A stretch of DNA of 64,000 nt from Cohnella rhizosphaerae. Lineage in GTDB: Bacteria; Bacillota; Bacilli; Paenibacillales; Paenibacillaceae. Position 1 is the first letter of the stretch; every line of letters starts with the position of its first letter. Of this stretch, positions 53,379-63,649 are shown piece after piece. The position numbers and the translations under genes were made by a program. The stretch covers positions 434,001-498,000 of the forward strand of contig NZ_JAPDIA010000007.1 of assembly GCF_029525575.1 (NCBI RefSeq), in the 5' to 3' direction. Below the pieces are notes generated by a model. The model made no database searches. It saw nothing but the letters and a program-made list of their open reading frames with translations, and was not told where the DNA came from.

Positions 53379-54517
53379 AAGTATTGATCGTGGACGACGA
53401 AAAGGCGATGCATCTGATCATGAAGCGCATGCTGGCCAAAATCGAAGGCGTCGAAGTCGTCGGCAGCTTCGGGAATACCGCATCGGCCGAGGCTTTTTTG
53501 AGGGACGCCGCGGTCGACCTGATCTTTATCGACATCAACATGCCCAAGGAGAGCGGCATGGACTTCGCGCAACGCCTTCGGGCAAGCGGCAGGGACGTGA
53601 AGCTCGTCTTCGTGACCTCGCATACCGAGTTCGCGCTGTCCGCGTTCGACGTCTATGCTTACGACTTCATGGTGAAGCCCGTCGTTCAGGAGAGGCTCCA
53701 GCATACCGTCCGACGGGCGATGGCAGAAGCGAGCGAACATAGAGGAGGGCCGGTTCGCCCGACAGCTCCCGTGCCGCAAGTGCGGGTGAATGGCCTCGGG
53801 CGGATGGAGATCCGCGGCGCGCAGGGCGAGCTGGTCAAGTGGAAATCCAGCAAAAGCGCGGAGCTATGCGCCTATCTGGTCCTGCAGCGCGGAAGCCTCG
53901 TCTCCAGGGCGCGGCTCATCGAGGACATCTTCGGCGGCATGCCCCGCAAGAACGCGGAGATCTATCTGAACACGACGGCCTATCAGCTTCGCAAGCTGCT
54001 CGAGGCGATCGGCATGAAGGGAAGCCTGCACTCGGACGCCAATCACTATGCGCTGAATCTCGCCTTGGCGGAGGTCGATATCCACCGTTTCGAAGAGGGC
54101 TGCCGCGAGATGGCTGTCATCGACGGGGCCAACCTGGAACGCGCGATTGACCTGGAACGGGCCTATGTCGGCCAGCTGTTCGGGGATCTCTCTTATCCCT
54201 GGGCGTGGAGCGAGGTCGAGCGAGTCTCCCAAATGTACGCGTCTTTCGTCCTGCGGCTCAGCCAGACACTGCTGGACCGCGGGGATACGCAAGCCGCGAT
54301 CCGTCTGCTCTCGAAGCTCTCGGCGCATAACGAGCTCGACGAGGATACGGTCAAGCTCTACATGAAGGCGCTGGCTGCGCAGCACAATCGCGAAGCCCTG
54401 GTCAGGCTGTTCACGAAATATTCGGGCGTGCTCCAGGAAGAACTGGGCGTCCGGCCGTCGATCGAGGTGAACCAGCTGTACGGGCAGCTGCTGACGCAGC
54501 TGGAAGCCGTCGAGTAA
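53375..54517 (+). CDS. Response regulator with BTAD (SARP-like) output domain
   Basis: 380 aa. The receiver begins MKVLIVDDEKAMHLIMKRML, has the phospho-Asp in LIFIDINMPKESG (about residue 53) and the lysine in YDFMVKPVVQ. Next comes a winged-helix DNA-binding segment (about 140-225, ELCAYLVLQRGSLVSRARLI, NAEIYLNTTAYQLRKLLEAI) and then a bacterial transcriptional activator domain of TPR type (about 235-380, AVIDGANLERAIDLERAYVG). This is the layout of SARP-like response regulators. Such activators bind direct repeats overlapping the -35 region; GTCAT direct repeats in that position occur before its own operon and before the surface-protein operon downstream. Confidence 0.93.
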   Translation: MKVLIVDDEKAMHLIMKRMLAKIEGVEVVGSFGNTASAEAFLRDAAVDLIFIDINMPKESGMDFAQRLRASGRDVKLVFVTSHTEFALSAFDVYAYDFMVKPVVQERLQHTVRRAMAEASEHRGGPVRPTAPVPQVRVNGLGRMEIRGAQGELVKWKSSKSAELCAYLVLQRGSLVSRARLIEDIFGGMPRKNAEIYLNTTAYQLRKLLEAIGMKGSLHSDANHYALNLALAEVDIHRFEEGCREMAVIDGANLERAIDLERAYVGQLFGDLSYPWAWSEVERVSQMYASFVLRLSQTLLDRGDTQAAIRLLSKLSAHNELDEDTVKLYMKALAAQHNREALVRLFTKYSGVLQEELGVRPSIEVNQLYGQLLTQLEAVE

Positions 54518-54545
54518 GAGATAGATCGATAGAGGAAGCTGACCG

Positions 54546-54579
54546 GAAGACTCGTTCCCGCTCGGGATGAGTCTTTTTT
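54546..54579 (+). terminator. Intrinsic terminator of the kinase/regulator operon
   Basis: AAGACTCGTTCCC pairs with GGGATGAGTCTT (with G-T pairs) and a run of T follows. It separates the operon from the surface-protein promoter. Confidence 0.88.
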
Positions 54580-54606
54580 CGCATGCGGCGGAAGCAATGG
54601 ATTTTC

Positions 54607-54648
54607 GTCGAAGTTTGTCATTTTGCCGTCATTGGCGTCATTTATACT
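54607..54648 (+). promoter_or_regulatory. BTAD-type promoter of the surface-protein cluster
   Basis: GTCAT at 54617 and 54628 (11-bp step), a third at 54637, and TATACT at 54643-54648. There is no canonical -35. It matches the promoter at 51435-51472 base for base over most of the first 25 positions, so both are probably activated by the BTAD regulator. Confidence 0.82.
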
Positions 54649-54699
54649 TGCGGATAGGCCAAAGGAATTAATAAAACACATAGGAGTGACCAAAGAAGA

Positions 54700-56837
54700 A
54701 TGAAAAAAGTTTCAGTCTTTCTGATGCTGGCGACGTTAATCTTCGCCGCGTTTTCGTACGCGCCTGCAGCGAGTGCGGAACCGAACCCGGATATGACGCC
54801 GCCGGTATTTGTCGGCGCCGAGAGCGGCTCCGGCTACGTTACCTTGCATTTCAACGAAAATATTGAAGCAGTACCAGCACTGCCCGAAACCATAGACGAA
54901 GACGATGAAGCCGCGGTCGAGGCTTACCGGCTAAGCCAGATTCAGATCGCGCAGGATGGCGAGCACTTCTCGCCGCTGGTGAACGGACTAGCGCACCTCT
55001 ATTGGGGAGAAAGCGACTTCTTGACGATCGGATACGATAACGGCCTGCAGATCGTTACCGGACCGAAGACGCGCGTCAAGCTCGCCGCAGGCTTGCTACA
55101 AGATACGAATGGCAACGTCTTGACGGAAGAATTAAATCTCTCCGTAAGCCCGCCAGTTATCGAAGGCGCCGCGGTCAGCGACGATTATAAGGTCATTACA
55201 GTTACGTTCGACCGGAATTTGCAGGCGCTGGCTACTGAAGAGGACAAGGAAGCGCTGAAATCGCGCATTTCTCTGATTGGGGATCCTGACAAGTATTTTG
55301 ATTTGGGCGAAAACGACAGTGTAACGGTGATCGATGATTCGCTCACCATAACCTTGGATAAGCCGCTGAGCGGAGCCAATTATCAGGTGCGTATTTACGG
55401 CGGAGCATTGAAGAGTGCCGAGGGCAATTATTTGAACGCAGAAGATTCCTTCATCACGCCTTATCTTCAAGGCGGTTCTACAGACACGGACGGCCCCGAA
55501 GTGTTAAATTACTACTTTTCGGACGAGCTGCTGAGCCTCACGCTCCAATTCAACGAAGATGTCACGATCTCGGATGCTGATCTGGCGACGTTCAAACAGA
55601 ATATCAAGCTCTATGATTGGAACCAAGGAAACTACACCAGACCACTTCCGGAAGACGCGACAGTGACCGTTCAAGGCTCCGAGATTAAGATTCACGTAAC
55701 CTCGATTCTGGACAGCCATTATCACAACTTCCAAGTCAACCTGACGCCTGTCCAGGATCTTCACGGAAATCGCAACGAAGAGACATTTTACACAGAAAAC
55801 ATTTATGTGCCGAATCTATCTAACCCTTTTGTCGCCACCTGGGGTTCCTTCCAACTAGGCGGCAAATATTTGACAATTGGTTTCTACAATTATTATTACG
55901 GATTTGAGCCTGGTAATCTTGTCGATGCGACTATCGATCAAGACGGCTCTCATCTTAAGAATGAGATTTTGATCTCACGTGATAACGGCGTTAACTTCAT
56001 GCCGCTGTCCGCCGGAGACAAGGTTTTTTTTAAACGATAGACGGGTCGATATTCTGCTTCAAGATCCGATCTCTACAGGGACCGTCCGCGTCAAGATCAA
56101 GGCCGGTGCATTGTCGGACGAGCACCGGATCGCGGTCAATGAGGAGAGCGAGATGCTAGTCGGCACCGAAGAATCGGTGCTCAGCGGCTATCTCTTCAGC
56201 AACTCGGACAGTGAGTTGAACTTCTCGGGCAATGCAGCATGGCTTGCTCATGCAGGTTCTGTTATCATCTGGGACGATTATGCAGGTTCCAGTCGTGTGC
56301 TGTCCGCCTCCGAGTACAAGATCGAATCCGGTAAAGTGAAGATTAAAAAAGGGTGTCTTCGCAAAAGGCCGCAACTATCAAGTGGGAATTCAAGCGGAGG
56401 GCTATCGCTTCACTTATATGTGGAGCAAAGCCATTCTGACCTCGGATGTTTTTTATATGACATCCCCTACCGTAACGAAATCCGGCGGCATTACGGCAAA
56501 AGTCTTTATTTATAATAACCAATCGTACAACAATAACAGTCTGGCCATGATGAACAGTTCGAACGCGAATGTCGGTTCGCAAGCTGTCGTATTCGAATTG
56601 TTCGACGGCACGACGCCGGTCAGCATCGCTACCGCGGAGCTGGCGATCGGGACGGGGACCTATACCGCAAAATTCAACATTGGCGACAAGGACAGCACGA
56701 ATTACACCGTCAAAGCGTTTGTCGTCAGCAGCTTTGACAGCGATACCGGATATATGGGGCTGAACCTCGGCACAGTGAAGACGCAGGCGGAGATCGACGA
56801 AGCGATGATCATGCCGCAAAATAATTACAATCCATGA
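54700..56837 (+). CDS. Large secreted Ig-like/HID-domain surface protein (two frameshifts)
   Basis: About 711 aa when joined across T8 (56024-56031) and A6 (56345-56350). A signal peptide (MKKVSVFLMLATLIFAAFSY, cleavage near ASA) leads into a series of about 110-residue beta domains, each opening with patterns such as DMTPPVFVGAESGSGYVTLH or DTDGPEVLNYYFSDELLSLT, which resemble Big/SwmB-type repeats in other SLH proteins. After the second break, KIKKGVFAKGRNYQVGIQAE-GY resembles the hemoglobin-interacting (HID, DUF1533) domain. No SLH or sortase anchor is seen. The next gene, with SLH motifs, begins 26 nt downstream, so the two may be displayed together. Ligand unknown. Confidence 0.83.
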
Positions 56838-56863
56838 TCGATAAGGGAGCGGGGAAACAAGCA

Positions 56864-58552
56864 GTGAAATCGCGCATGCTTCGTATATTCATGATTTTGA
56901 CGCTGTGCATGGCCTTCGTGCCGGCTGCGGCGGCTTATGCCGAGAGCTCGGTCGTCTCGTTGCAGGACGTGAAGGATGTCACGGCGGGCGATCAAGTCGA
57001 AATAAATGGCACCGCCACGCTGGATGAAGTCATCGTCAAGGTGCTGCGTCCTGACAGCAGCATCGTGTACTTCAATATCGTGCCCGTGACCGCAGGTCAA
57101 TACGCGGCGCCGTTTACGATCGGGTCCGGCGAACCGGGAGGTACGTATACGGTCGTTGCCGGGCAGGGCAGCGAGGTCGCCAGCAAGACCTTTAAAGTGA
57201 CGGCAAAAACGGTAACGCCGCCTCCGAGCGGATCGGTGTCGACGCCAACGCCTTCTCCTACGCCGGGCAAGGTCATCACGCCGGTAGGCGGCGCTGAACC
57301 GGTCGTGGTCGATACTGGCAAGAATACGACCTCAACGGTAGACGTCAACGGCCGCTCGACGACCGTCATCACGCAAGACGGCGCATCGCTCGCCGACGCG
57401 CTGAAGAAGGCTGCGCAGCAGGACAACAAGGGCGCGGCGCCTGTCGTATACATTGCCTACGAGGGCAAGCAGGGCGATGCCGTGCAGTTTAACCTGCCGT
57501 TCTCCGTTTTGAAGGACGCCGCCTCGTTGGGCGCGATCGTATCGCTTCAGACCGGCGAAGGAGAGTATTCGCTGCCGCTCGGCGTGCTGAACTTCGACGC
57601 GATCGCGGCGAGTCTCGGCGCTGAGCCGGGAAGCATCAGCCTTCAAGTCAATATCGTCCCGTCCGCAGAAGACATTAACGCCAAGATTAAAGCAAGTGCG
57701 GCAAGTATCGGCGCTTCGCAGCAAGGCGGCGCGATCGAATTTTCGATCGTCGCTTCCGGCGGCGGCAAGACTTCCGAGCTGAATGAATTCGGATCGACCT
57801 ATGTATCGCGTACGGTCGTCGCTTCCGGCACGATTGACGCTTCGCATTCGACCGTCGCGCTGTACGATCCGCAGACGGGCGCGCTGACCTTCGTGCCTGC
57901 GCAGTTCACGAAGCAGTCGGACGGAACTTTTAAAATCTCGTTCAAGCGCAACGGCAACAGCGTCTATACGGTGCTGACGGCCAATAAGGCGTTTGCGGAT
58001 CTGACCGCGCCTTGGGCCAAAGCTGACGTCGAGCTGCTTGCCTCCAAGCTCGTCGTGAACGGCGTGTCCGACGCGAAGTTTGCGCCGAACAGCAGCATCA
58101 CGCGCGCCGAGTTCGCTGCGCTGCTTGTCCGCGCGCTGGGCCTCGCGCCCGACGCGGATGGCGCAGCAGGCTTCAAGGATGTCGCTTCCGGCGCATGGTA
58201 TGCCGGCGCGACCGGCGCCGCCGTAAAGGCGAAGCTGATCGAAGGCTTCGAAGACGGCAGCTTCAAGCCGGGCGCTACGATCACCCGTGAGCAGATGGCG
58301 GTGATGATCGCGAGAGCCGTCGCATACGCGCAAGGCTCCACGTCGACGGCGTCTTCGGAAGCCTCGTTGAACGGCTTCAAGGACAAGTCCGCGATCGGCG
58401 GCTGGGCCCGCGCCTCGGTAGCGCAAGCCGTGGATGCCGGCATCATCACCGGCATGACGAACGACACGTTCGTGCCGGCGGCGAACGCGAGCCGCGCGCA
58501 AGCGGCCGTCATGCTGAAGCGGTTTATGCAGTACGCGGATTTGATCGACTGA
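56864..58552 (+). CDS. Secreted protein with three C-terminal SLH motifs
   Basis: 562 aa. I start at GTG 56864, which follows AGGGAGCGGGG and opens a clean signal peptide (MKSRMLRIFMILTLCMAFVP, cleavage after AYA). An upstream ATG at 56834 overlaps the previous stop and is possible. An Ig-like domain (about 30-105) and a Pro/Thr linker (TPPPSGSVSTPTPSPTPG) lead to a beta-rich domain (about 130-370), then three SLH motifs: ADVELLASKLVVNGVSDAKF, GAAVKAKLIEGFEDGSFKPG and AVDAGIITGMTNDTFVPAAN. It anchors to the wall polymer. A GC-rich hairpin (58578-58604) without T-tract follows. Confidence 0.92.
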   Translation: MKSRMLRIFMILTLCMAFVPAAAAYAESSVVSLQDVKDVTAGDQVEINGTATLDEVIVKVLRPDSSIVYFNIVPVTAGQYAAPFTIGSGEPGGTYTVVAGQGSEVASKTFKVTAKTVTPPPSGSVSTPTPSPTPGKVITPVGGAEPVVVDTGKNTTSTVDVNGRSTTVITQDGASLADALKKAAQQDNKGAAPVVYIAYEGKQGDAVQFNLPFSVLKDAASLGAIVSLQTGEGEYSLPLGVLNFDAIAASLGAEPGSISLQVNIVPSAEDINAKIKASAASIGASQQGGAIEFSIVASGGGKTSELNEFGSTYVSRTVVASGTIDASHSTVALYDPQTGALTFVPAQFTKQSDGTFKISFKRNGNSVYTVLTANKAFADLTAPWAKADVELLASKLVVNGVSDAKFAPNSSITRAEFAALLVRALGLAPDADGAAGFKDVASGAWYAGATGAAVKAKLIEGFEDGSFKPGATITREQMAVMIARAVAYAQGSTSTASSEASLNGFKDKSAIGGWARASVAQAVDAGIITGMTNDTFVPAANASRAQAAVMLKRFMQYADLID

Positions 58553-58729
58553 TCGCGCCGCATACGAAAACGGAAGGCCGTCGGGAATACGCCTGACGGT
58601 TCTTCCGCTTGTATAAGGAGGCGTGGCGCTCATCGAATCGGCGAAGGTGTCGAGGTTACGGAGGCGGCGCTTCGGATCGAAATCGCAATCGCAGCGTTAA
58701 GATAATTCATCAAGAGGGATGGGATCACA

Positions 58730-61408
58730 TTGGCGACGAATTGGAAAGCAGTATTATTGGCAAGCATGATCGCCACATCTGCATTCGGAGCGAGGAACGT
58801 GCTCGCAGCTCCTCCGGTGTCCGTAGCGCAAGCTTCGTTAAAAGATATCGATTCGGTCTCGGCCGACCGGCAGGCGGCTATCCGCCAAGCGGTCTCGCTT
58901 GGGCTGATCAGCGGTTATCCGAACGGAGCGTTCAAACCGGAAGAGTCGCTCACGCGAACGCAATTGGCCGTGCTGTTGGCTAAAGCGCTGCATCTTCCGA
59001 TCGATACGAATGCCGGATCAAGCTTTAAGGATGTTGCATCGGACAGCTGGAGCGCCGGTTATATCGATGCGGTTCGCAAGGCTGGATTGATGAACGGAAC
59101 GGATACCGGCTTCGATCCGAACCGCAAGGTTACCCGTCAGGAGCTGGCATCCGTATTTGTGCGCGCAGTCAACGGCCTGAACACGACCGGCGGGCTGGAG
59201 ACGGACCCTGCGCTCGCCTCGGGAGCAAGCGGTTGGGCGGCAGCATCCGTGCAAGCCGCGCTCCGGCTAGGTTTGATGACCCCGGAAGACGATGGCTTCC
59301 AACCGCAGCAGACGGTAGCGAGGGCGGATATCGCGCAGTTCCTGGTAGATATTTTCGCTGAAAAGGAGCAGACAGCGACCATAACGAAGGTCGATGGCGA
59401 CGTGATCACGGTAGGCGGGACGCCTTTGCTCGTGTCGGACGCGTTGAAACGGCTTCTGCTTGAAGGCGGCAACAAAGAGGCGCTCTTGGGCGCGGTGCTT
59501 AAATTCAAATCCGCCGTTCGGAACGTGAACGAGCTGAAAGAGCTGGAGATCGTTTCCGCAGGCACGAAGGAGACTCCGGTAAAGCTGGATACAACAGGGA
59601 TGCCCGCCGGAGGTACGCTGAAGGTATCGGGCGATCATGTAGCGATTAGCGGAGGAACGATTAAACATCTTACCCTTCAAAATCAGGCTTCCAGCGTATC
59701 CGTCGACGCGAGCGTCGATCGCTTGGAGCTGACCGGGCAGGCGGTGACGCTTTCCGGCAAAGGCTCCTATCGCGAGATACAGATTACCGATCCAAAAGCT
59801 AAACTGACCATCGGCAGCGACGTGCGGATCGACCGGCTGGTCTTGCCGGACGGTATCGCGCTGGCGGACATCGTCACGAATCTGAGCCAGGTTCAGGCGC
59901 AGATCGGCAGTATCGTATCGGCAAGCGGCGCGCCGGTAACGAAGCCATCGGCACCCGTATCGTACAATCCGCCCACGGTTGCGGACAAGAGCGCGCTCGA
60001 TGCAGCGATCGCCGACGCTTCGGGCATTGCCGATGCGGCGGTCGCAGGCGCAGCGGAGGGCCAGTATCCGCAGGGCGCGATTGACGCGTTGAAAGCAACG
60101 ATTGAAGCTGCCAGTGCAGTAAAGGCCGACACCGGGGCAACGCAGGTGGCGATTGATAGCGCGGCGGCGACATTGCGCACGGCTATCAATGTATTTAAAA
60201 ATGCTGTCGTACATGTCGGTACTACGCTGCTCGACGATGCGATCGCCGACGCATCGGGCTATGCCGATACGGCGGTGGCAGGCGGAGCGGAGGGTCAGTA
60301 TCCTCGGGGCGCGATCGACGCGCTGAAAGAGGCAATTGAGGCTGCCGAAGCTGTCAAGGCCGATAAAAGAGCAACGCAGACGGTGATCGACGGCGCAGCC
60401 TTCACGTTGCGAGAGGCAATCGATACGTTTAAGGATGCGGTCGTCCATATCGATCTCGCGCAGTTGAATGCAGCGATCGCAGCCGCTTCGGATCTTGCCG
60501 ATACGGCAGTGGTCGGCACCTTGGAAGGCGAATACCCGCAGAGCGCGATCGACGCGCTGAACGAAGCGATTGAAGCTGCGGAAGAGGCGAAGGCCAATTC
60601 CGGAGCCACGCAGGCGGAGGTCGACAGCGCGGAGGCGGCCTTGCAGGAAGCGCTCGCGACGTTCCGGGAAGCGGTCTCGCATTCGCTGAAGGCCTCGCTG
60701 CTTGAGCGCCCTTTCTACCTCAACAGCGGCAAAACCGGTACGGCGGGCGATACGGTACTGTCTGCCGAGAGCTATGAACAGTACAACAAGCGCAACATTA
60801 AAAATTATTTGCAAATTAAACGCGGCATTCAGAACGAAACGATTGAATATGACAGCGACAATCCGGCGTTTAACGTGTTTAACGTGGTAGAGGACGAAGG
60901 CAACGTCGTAGGTACCGTTACCGTTGAATCCACGTCCGAATACGTTGTGCTCTCTGAAGCGACTAACGGCATTACCGTCCATCCGATTGACGACGCCACG
61001 GAGAGCACGGAAGCGGCCTTGGTGTTTACTGTCAAGGAAGACGGCAGGGAGGTCAGCCGCGTGACGATGCCGATCATTATGGACGAGACGACGCCAACCT
61101 TGCTGGGCAGCGAATACGGCAACGGTCAGTTCACGCTGACGTCGAGCGAGGCGTTGTCGGCAAGTTTGTACTCATGCTACGTGACGTTTTCGCAAGACGG
61201 CACTGGCAGTGATTATGTGCCGCTGGAATCGGACGATTTTGTTTATGATTTTGTCGACAATCGCATTATCGTTACGCTAACCGACAAAGGCAAAGCGACA
61301 CATATTCTGGGGTCTTCGAGCAAATTCCGCATCACGGGCAGTGGGTTTACAGATTATGCAGGGAATGACCTCCTCGTCGACTCAACGGTCGCCGTATCTG
61401 AATACTGA
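58730..61408 (+). CDS. SLH protein with three FIVAR-like repeats and Ig-like end
   Basis: 892 aa. TTG 58730 has AGAGGGATGGG upstream; a signal peptide follows. Here the SLH motifs are N-terminal (YPNGAFKPEESLTRTQLAVL, GFDPNRKVTRQELASVFVRA, a degenerate third). After a beta region (about 215-400), three FIVAR-like repeats of about 78 residues occur (each with ADASG-ADTAVAGGAEGQYPRG and ATQ-VID-AA-TLR), usually wall-polysaccharide binding. The last 250 residues are Ig-like, and TPTLLGSEYGNGQFTLTSSE resembles the repeats of the protein at 54700. A different anchor topology from the previous protein: N-terminal SLH and a free C-terminus. Confidence 0.92.
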   Translation: MATNWKAVLLASMIATSAFGARNVLAAPPVSVAQASLKDIDSVSADRQAAIRQAVSLGLISGYPNGAFKPEESLTRTQLAVLLAKALHLPIDTNAGSSFKDVASDSWSAGYIDAVRKAGLMNGTDTGFDPNRKVTRQELASVFVRAVNGLNTTGGLETDPALASGASGWAAASVQAALRLGLMTPEDDGFQPQQTVARADIAQFLVDIFAEKEQTATITKVDGDVITVGGTPLLVSDALKRLLLEGGNKEALLGAVLKFKSAVRNVNELKELEIVSAGTKETPVKLDTTGMPAGGTLKVSGDHVAISGGTIKHLTLQNQASSVSVDASVDRLELTGQAVTLSGKGSYREIQITDPKAKLTIGSDVRIDRLVLPDGIALADIVTNLSQVQAQIGSIVSASGAPVTKPSAPVSYNPPTVADKSALDAAIADASGIADAAVAGAAEGQYPQGAIDALKATIEAASAVKADTGATQVAIDSAAATLRTAINVFKNAVVHVGTTLLDDAIADASGYADTAVAGGAEGQYPRGAIDALKEAIEAAEAVKADKRATQTVIDGAAFTLREAIDTFKDAVVHIDLAQLNAAIAAASDLADTAVVGTLEGEYPQSAIDALNEAIEAAEEAKANSGATQAEVDSAEAALQEALATFREAVSHSLKASLLERPFYLNSGKTGTAGDTVLSAESYEQYNKRNIKNYLQIKRGIQNETIEYDSDNPAFNVFNVVEDEGNVVGTVTVESTSEYVVLSEATNGITVHPIDDATESTEAALVFTVKEDGREVSRVTMPIIMDETTPTLLGSEYGNGQFTLTSSEALSASLYSCYVTFSQDGTGSDYVPLESDDFVYDFVDNRIIVTLTDKGKATHILGSSSKFRITGSGFTDYAGNDLLVDSTVAVSEY

Positions 61409-61409
61409 G

Positions 61410-62285
61410 ATGGATTGCTTGAAAGTCGCGGAGATACGGGGCGCGCTGCGCGGTGTTTTTGCCTATTTGGCGCCGCTCGAATTGCGGCAATCGTTGCAGC
61501 GGCTGCCGTCGTCGTTTTTGGTGCTGGGCGCCTTTCGAGGAAGCGAGCCCGTCGGACTGGCGATCGCCGATCGCCGGGAGGGGGGCGGTACGGCCAGCCT
61601 GCTTGCGCTGACCGTAGCGGAGCGGGAGCGCCGCCAGGGCGTGGGACGCGCGCTTTTCGGCGAGATGGAGACGGCGCTGAAGCGGACGGGGACACGGACG
61701 ATCGGAGCCGAGCATCTTGGCGGTATCGACGCGGCCACGGCAGAGACCGCCTTCTTACAGGCATGCGGATTCGATGAACCGCGACCCGGCATTCATATTT
61801 GGGGCGGCTTGACGGGACTTCATCCGGAGATGCCGTGGGTCCATCGAATACGGCTGCCGGACGTGTTTGCGGCCGCCTCCTTTACGACGCTGACGGCGAA
61901 GGAGCGCGACGAATTGCGGCAAGGAGAGGGCAACTGGTATACGCCGGACTATACGCCGTTTGCGGACGAAGACCTGATCGACAAGGAGCGCAGTTTGGTT
62001 CTGCGCTATAGCGGAGCGGTCGTCGGATGGACGATCCTCGAGCCGTTCGACGCCCGAACGATGCTGTTCAAAACGATGTTCGTGCATCCCCGGCATCAGC
62101 GCATGGGGCGCGGCATCGCGTTGGCGGCCGAGGCGGGCCGGCGCTTGATCCGGGATCCGGCATTCTCCGAATGGCTCTTGTTCGTCGAGGCGCGCAACGC
62201 GGATATGGTCCGCTTTCTAGCCCGGCATGTTTCCTGCCCTGGTGTTCAAAAAGAAGTGCTTTGGAGAACGGTCAAACGTCTTTGA
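61410..62285 (+). CDS. Protein with two GNAT acetyltransferase domains
   Basis: About 291 aa. I take ATG 61410, one base after the previous stop; an in-frame start near 61362 is possible, so the exact N-terminus is uncertain. Domain 1 has LLALTVAERERRQGVGRALF (acetyl-CoA loop R-R-x-G-V-G), domain 2 has KTMFVHPRHQRMGRGIALAA with the same loop. Duplicated GNAT proteins act on small molecules or peptides; the substrate is unknown. It may be read from the surface-protein operon. A terminator overlaps its stop. Confidence 0.88.
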   Translation: MDCLKVAEIRGALRGVFAYLAPLELRQSLQRLPSSFLVLGAFRGSEPVGLAIADRREGGGTASLLALTVAERERRQGVGRALFGEMETALKRTGTRTIGAEHLGGIDAATAETAFLQACGFDEPRPGIHIWGGLTGLHPEMPWVHRIRLPDVFAAASFTTLTAKERDELRQGEGNWYTPDYTPFADEDLIDKERSLVLRYSGAVVGWTILEPFDARTMLFKTMFVHPRHQRMGRGIALAAEAGRRLIRDPAFSEWLLFVEARNADMVRFLARHVSCPGVQKEVLWRTVKRL

Positions 62286-62300
62286 TCGTTCTTTTTTTTT
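62266..62300 (+). terminator. Intrinsic terminator overlapping the GNAT stop
   Basis: GAACGGTCAAA (62266-62276) pairs with TTTGATCGTTC (62281-62291, one G-T pair), followed by nine T. The stop codon is inside the right arm. Confidence 0.92.
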
Positions 62301-62395
62301 TATGAATATCGCCATGCACGTACTGCCTTCGACGCGCATGCAAAAATAGAACTGCCGATTTGGAAGTTCTTAGGGGGTTGTAGAGTCAGTATTCA

Positions 62396-63637
62396 TTAAG
62401 CCAATTTGGTGACGGAAAAGCCGCTTTCTTCAAGCTGTTTAATCATTTGAGACTGCTTGCGAAGCTGACGTTCAGCGCGATGCCGATCCAGGTAATCGGG
62501 TCCCAACTCCTGATACGGACGGCGATGAAGCAGGAGGTGATAGACGATTCGAAGCAAAGTATGGCCCAGCGCAACCAACGCTTTCTTCTTGCCCAGTCGT
62601 TTTACCCACGACCAATAACGGGCAGAAAGCCTTGTATTTCGTGTCATCGAGGCCGCCCAAGCACATTCGCAAAGGATCGCTTTTAGTTGACTGTTTCCGG
62701 ACCTTGCCCGCTGCCGTTTTTTTTACCCGCACTCTCGTGATTGCCCGGGCTCATACCTGCCCAAGCTGCCAGACTGTGGTCGCTTTTGAATTGACTCATG
62801 TCCGTTCCGATTTCGGCCAAGATCACGGCCGCCGCGTTTTCGTTGATTCCCGGTACGGTCAGCAGCAGGTTGAAGCTCTCCTCTTTGTCTTTGGTGTAGT
62901 TGCGAATATGCGTTTCCATCTGAGCGATGGAGGACTCGATGTATTGCAAATGCTCCCAGGACATACGGATCATGCTGCGATGGTGAGCGCGAAGGCGGCT
63001 GTTAAGCGATTGAAGCAGCTTGGGAGATTTATGCCTTAGCGCACCCTTCATGTGCGTCTCCAGAAAATCCATCGTGATGACCTCGTGATCCACAATCTTC
63101 TGGAGCAACAGGCGGCCGGAAACGCCGAAGATGTCGGACATGTGCGAGGTCAGCTTCACATTGGCATCCTGCAGCAGCTTGTGAATGCGGTTTTTCTCCG
63201 CTGTCGCTTCCTGGACCAACTTCTTGCGGTATCGTGTCAGATCACGCAATTCGCGAATATCGACCGGGGGGGACGAAGCTGTTCTCGATCAAACCGCAGC
63301 GAAGCAGCTTGGCAATCCATTCAGCATCCTTGATGTCGGTCTTACGGCCGGGTAGATTCTTGATATGATGTGCATTGGCAAGCAGCAGATCGAAATCGAA
63401 GGATTCCAGCACGTTCCAAACGGGCTTCCAGTACACGCCGGTACTTTCCATGGCGACCTGACTACAACCTTGTTCCGACAGCCACTCGCCAAGGGCCAGC
63501 AGTTCGTCGGTCATCGTGCCAAACGTGCGAATTTCGCACTTGGGCTTTTGGTCAAGCGGACCGGACAGCACACAAGCGACGACGGATTCCTGGTGCACGT
63601 CCAGTCCAGCACAACGCTCTAGAATGGCTTCAAGCAT
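62396..63637 (-). CDS. IS110-family transposase (two frameshifts)
   Basis: About 413 aa from ATG 63637, which has GGAAAGGAG upstream (ATG 63643 is too close to the site). The DEDD catalytic domain has GLDVHQESVVACVL (first Asp), AMESTGVYWKPVW (Glu) and KTDIKDAEWIAKLL (Asp pair). The frame breaks at G7 (63266-63272 on the plus strand), where PPVDIRELRDLTRYRKKL should follow, and at T8 (62717-62724), where KKKRQRARSGNSQLKAIL should follow. The transposase_20 domain is LLTVPGINENAAAVILAEIG and AAWAGMSPGNHESAG. If the breaks are read errors the element may be active. Confidence 0.92.
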
Positions 63638-63649
63638 ACCCATGCGCTC

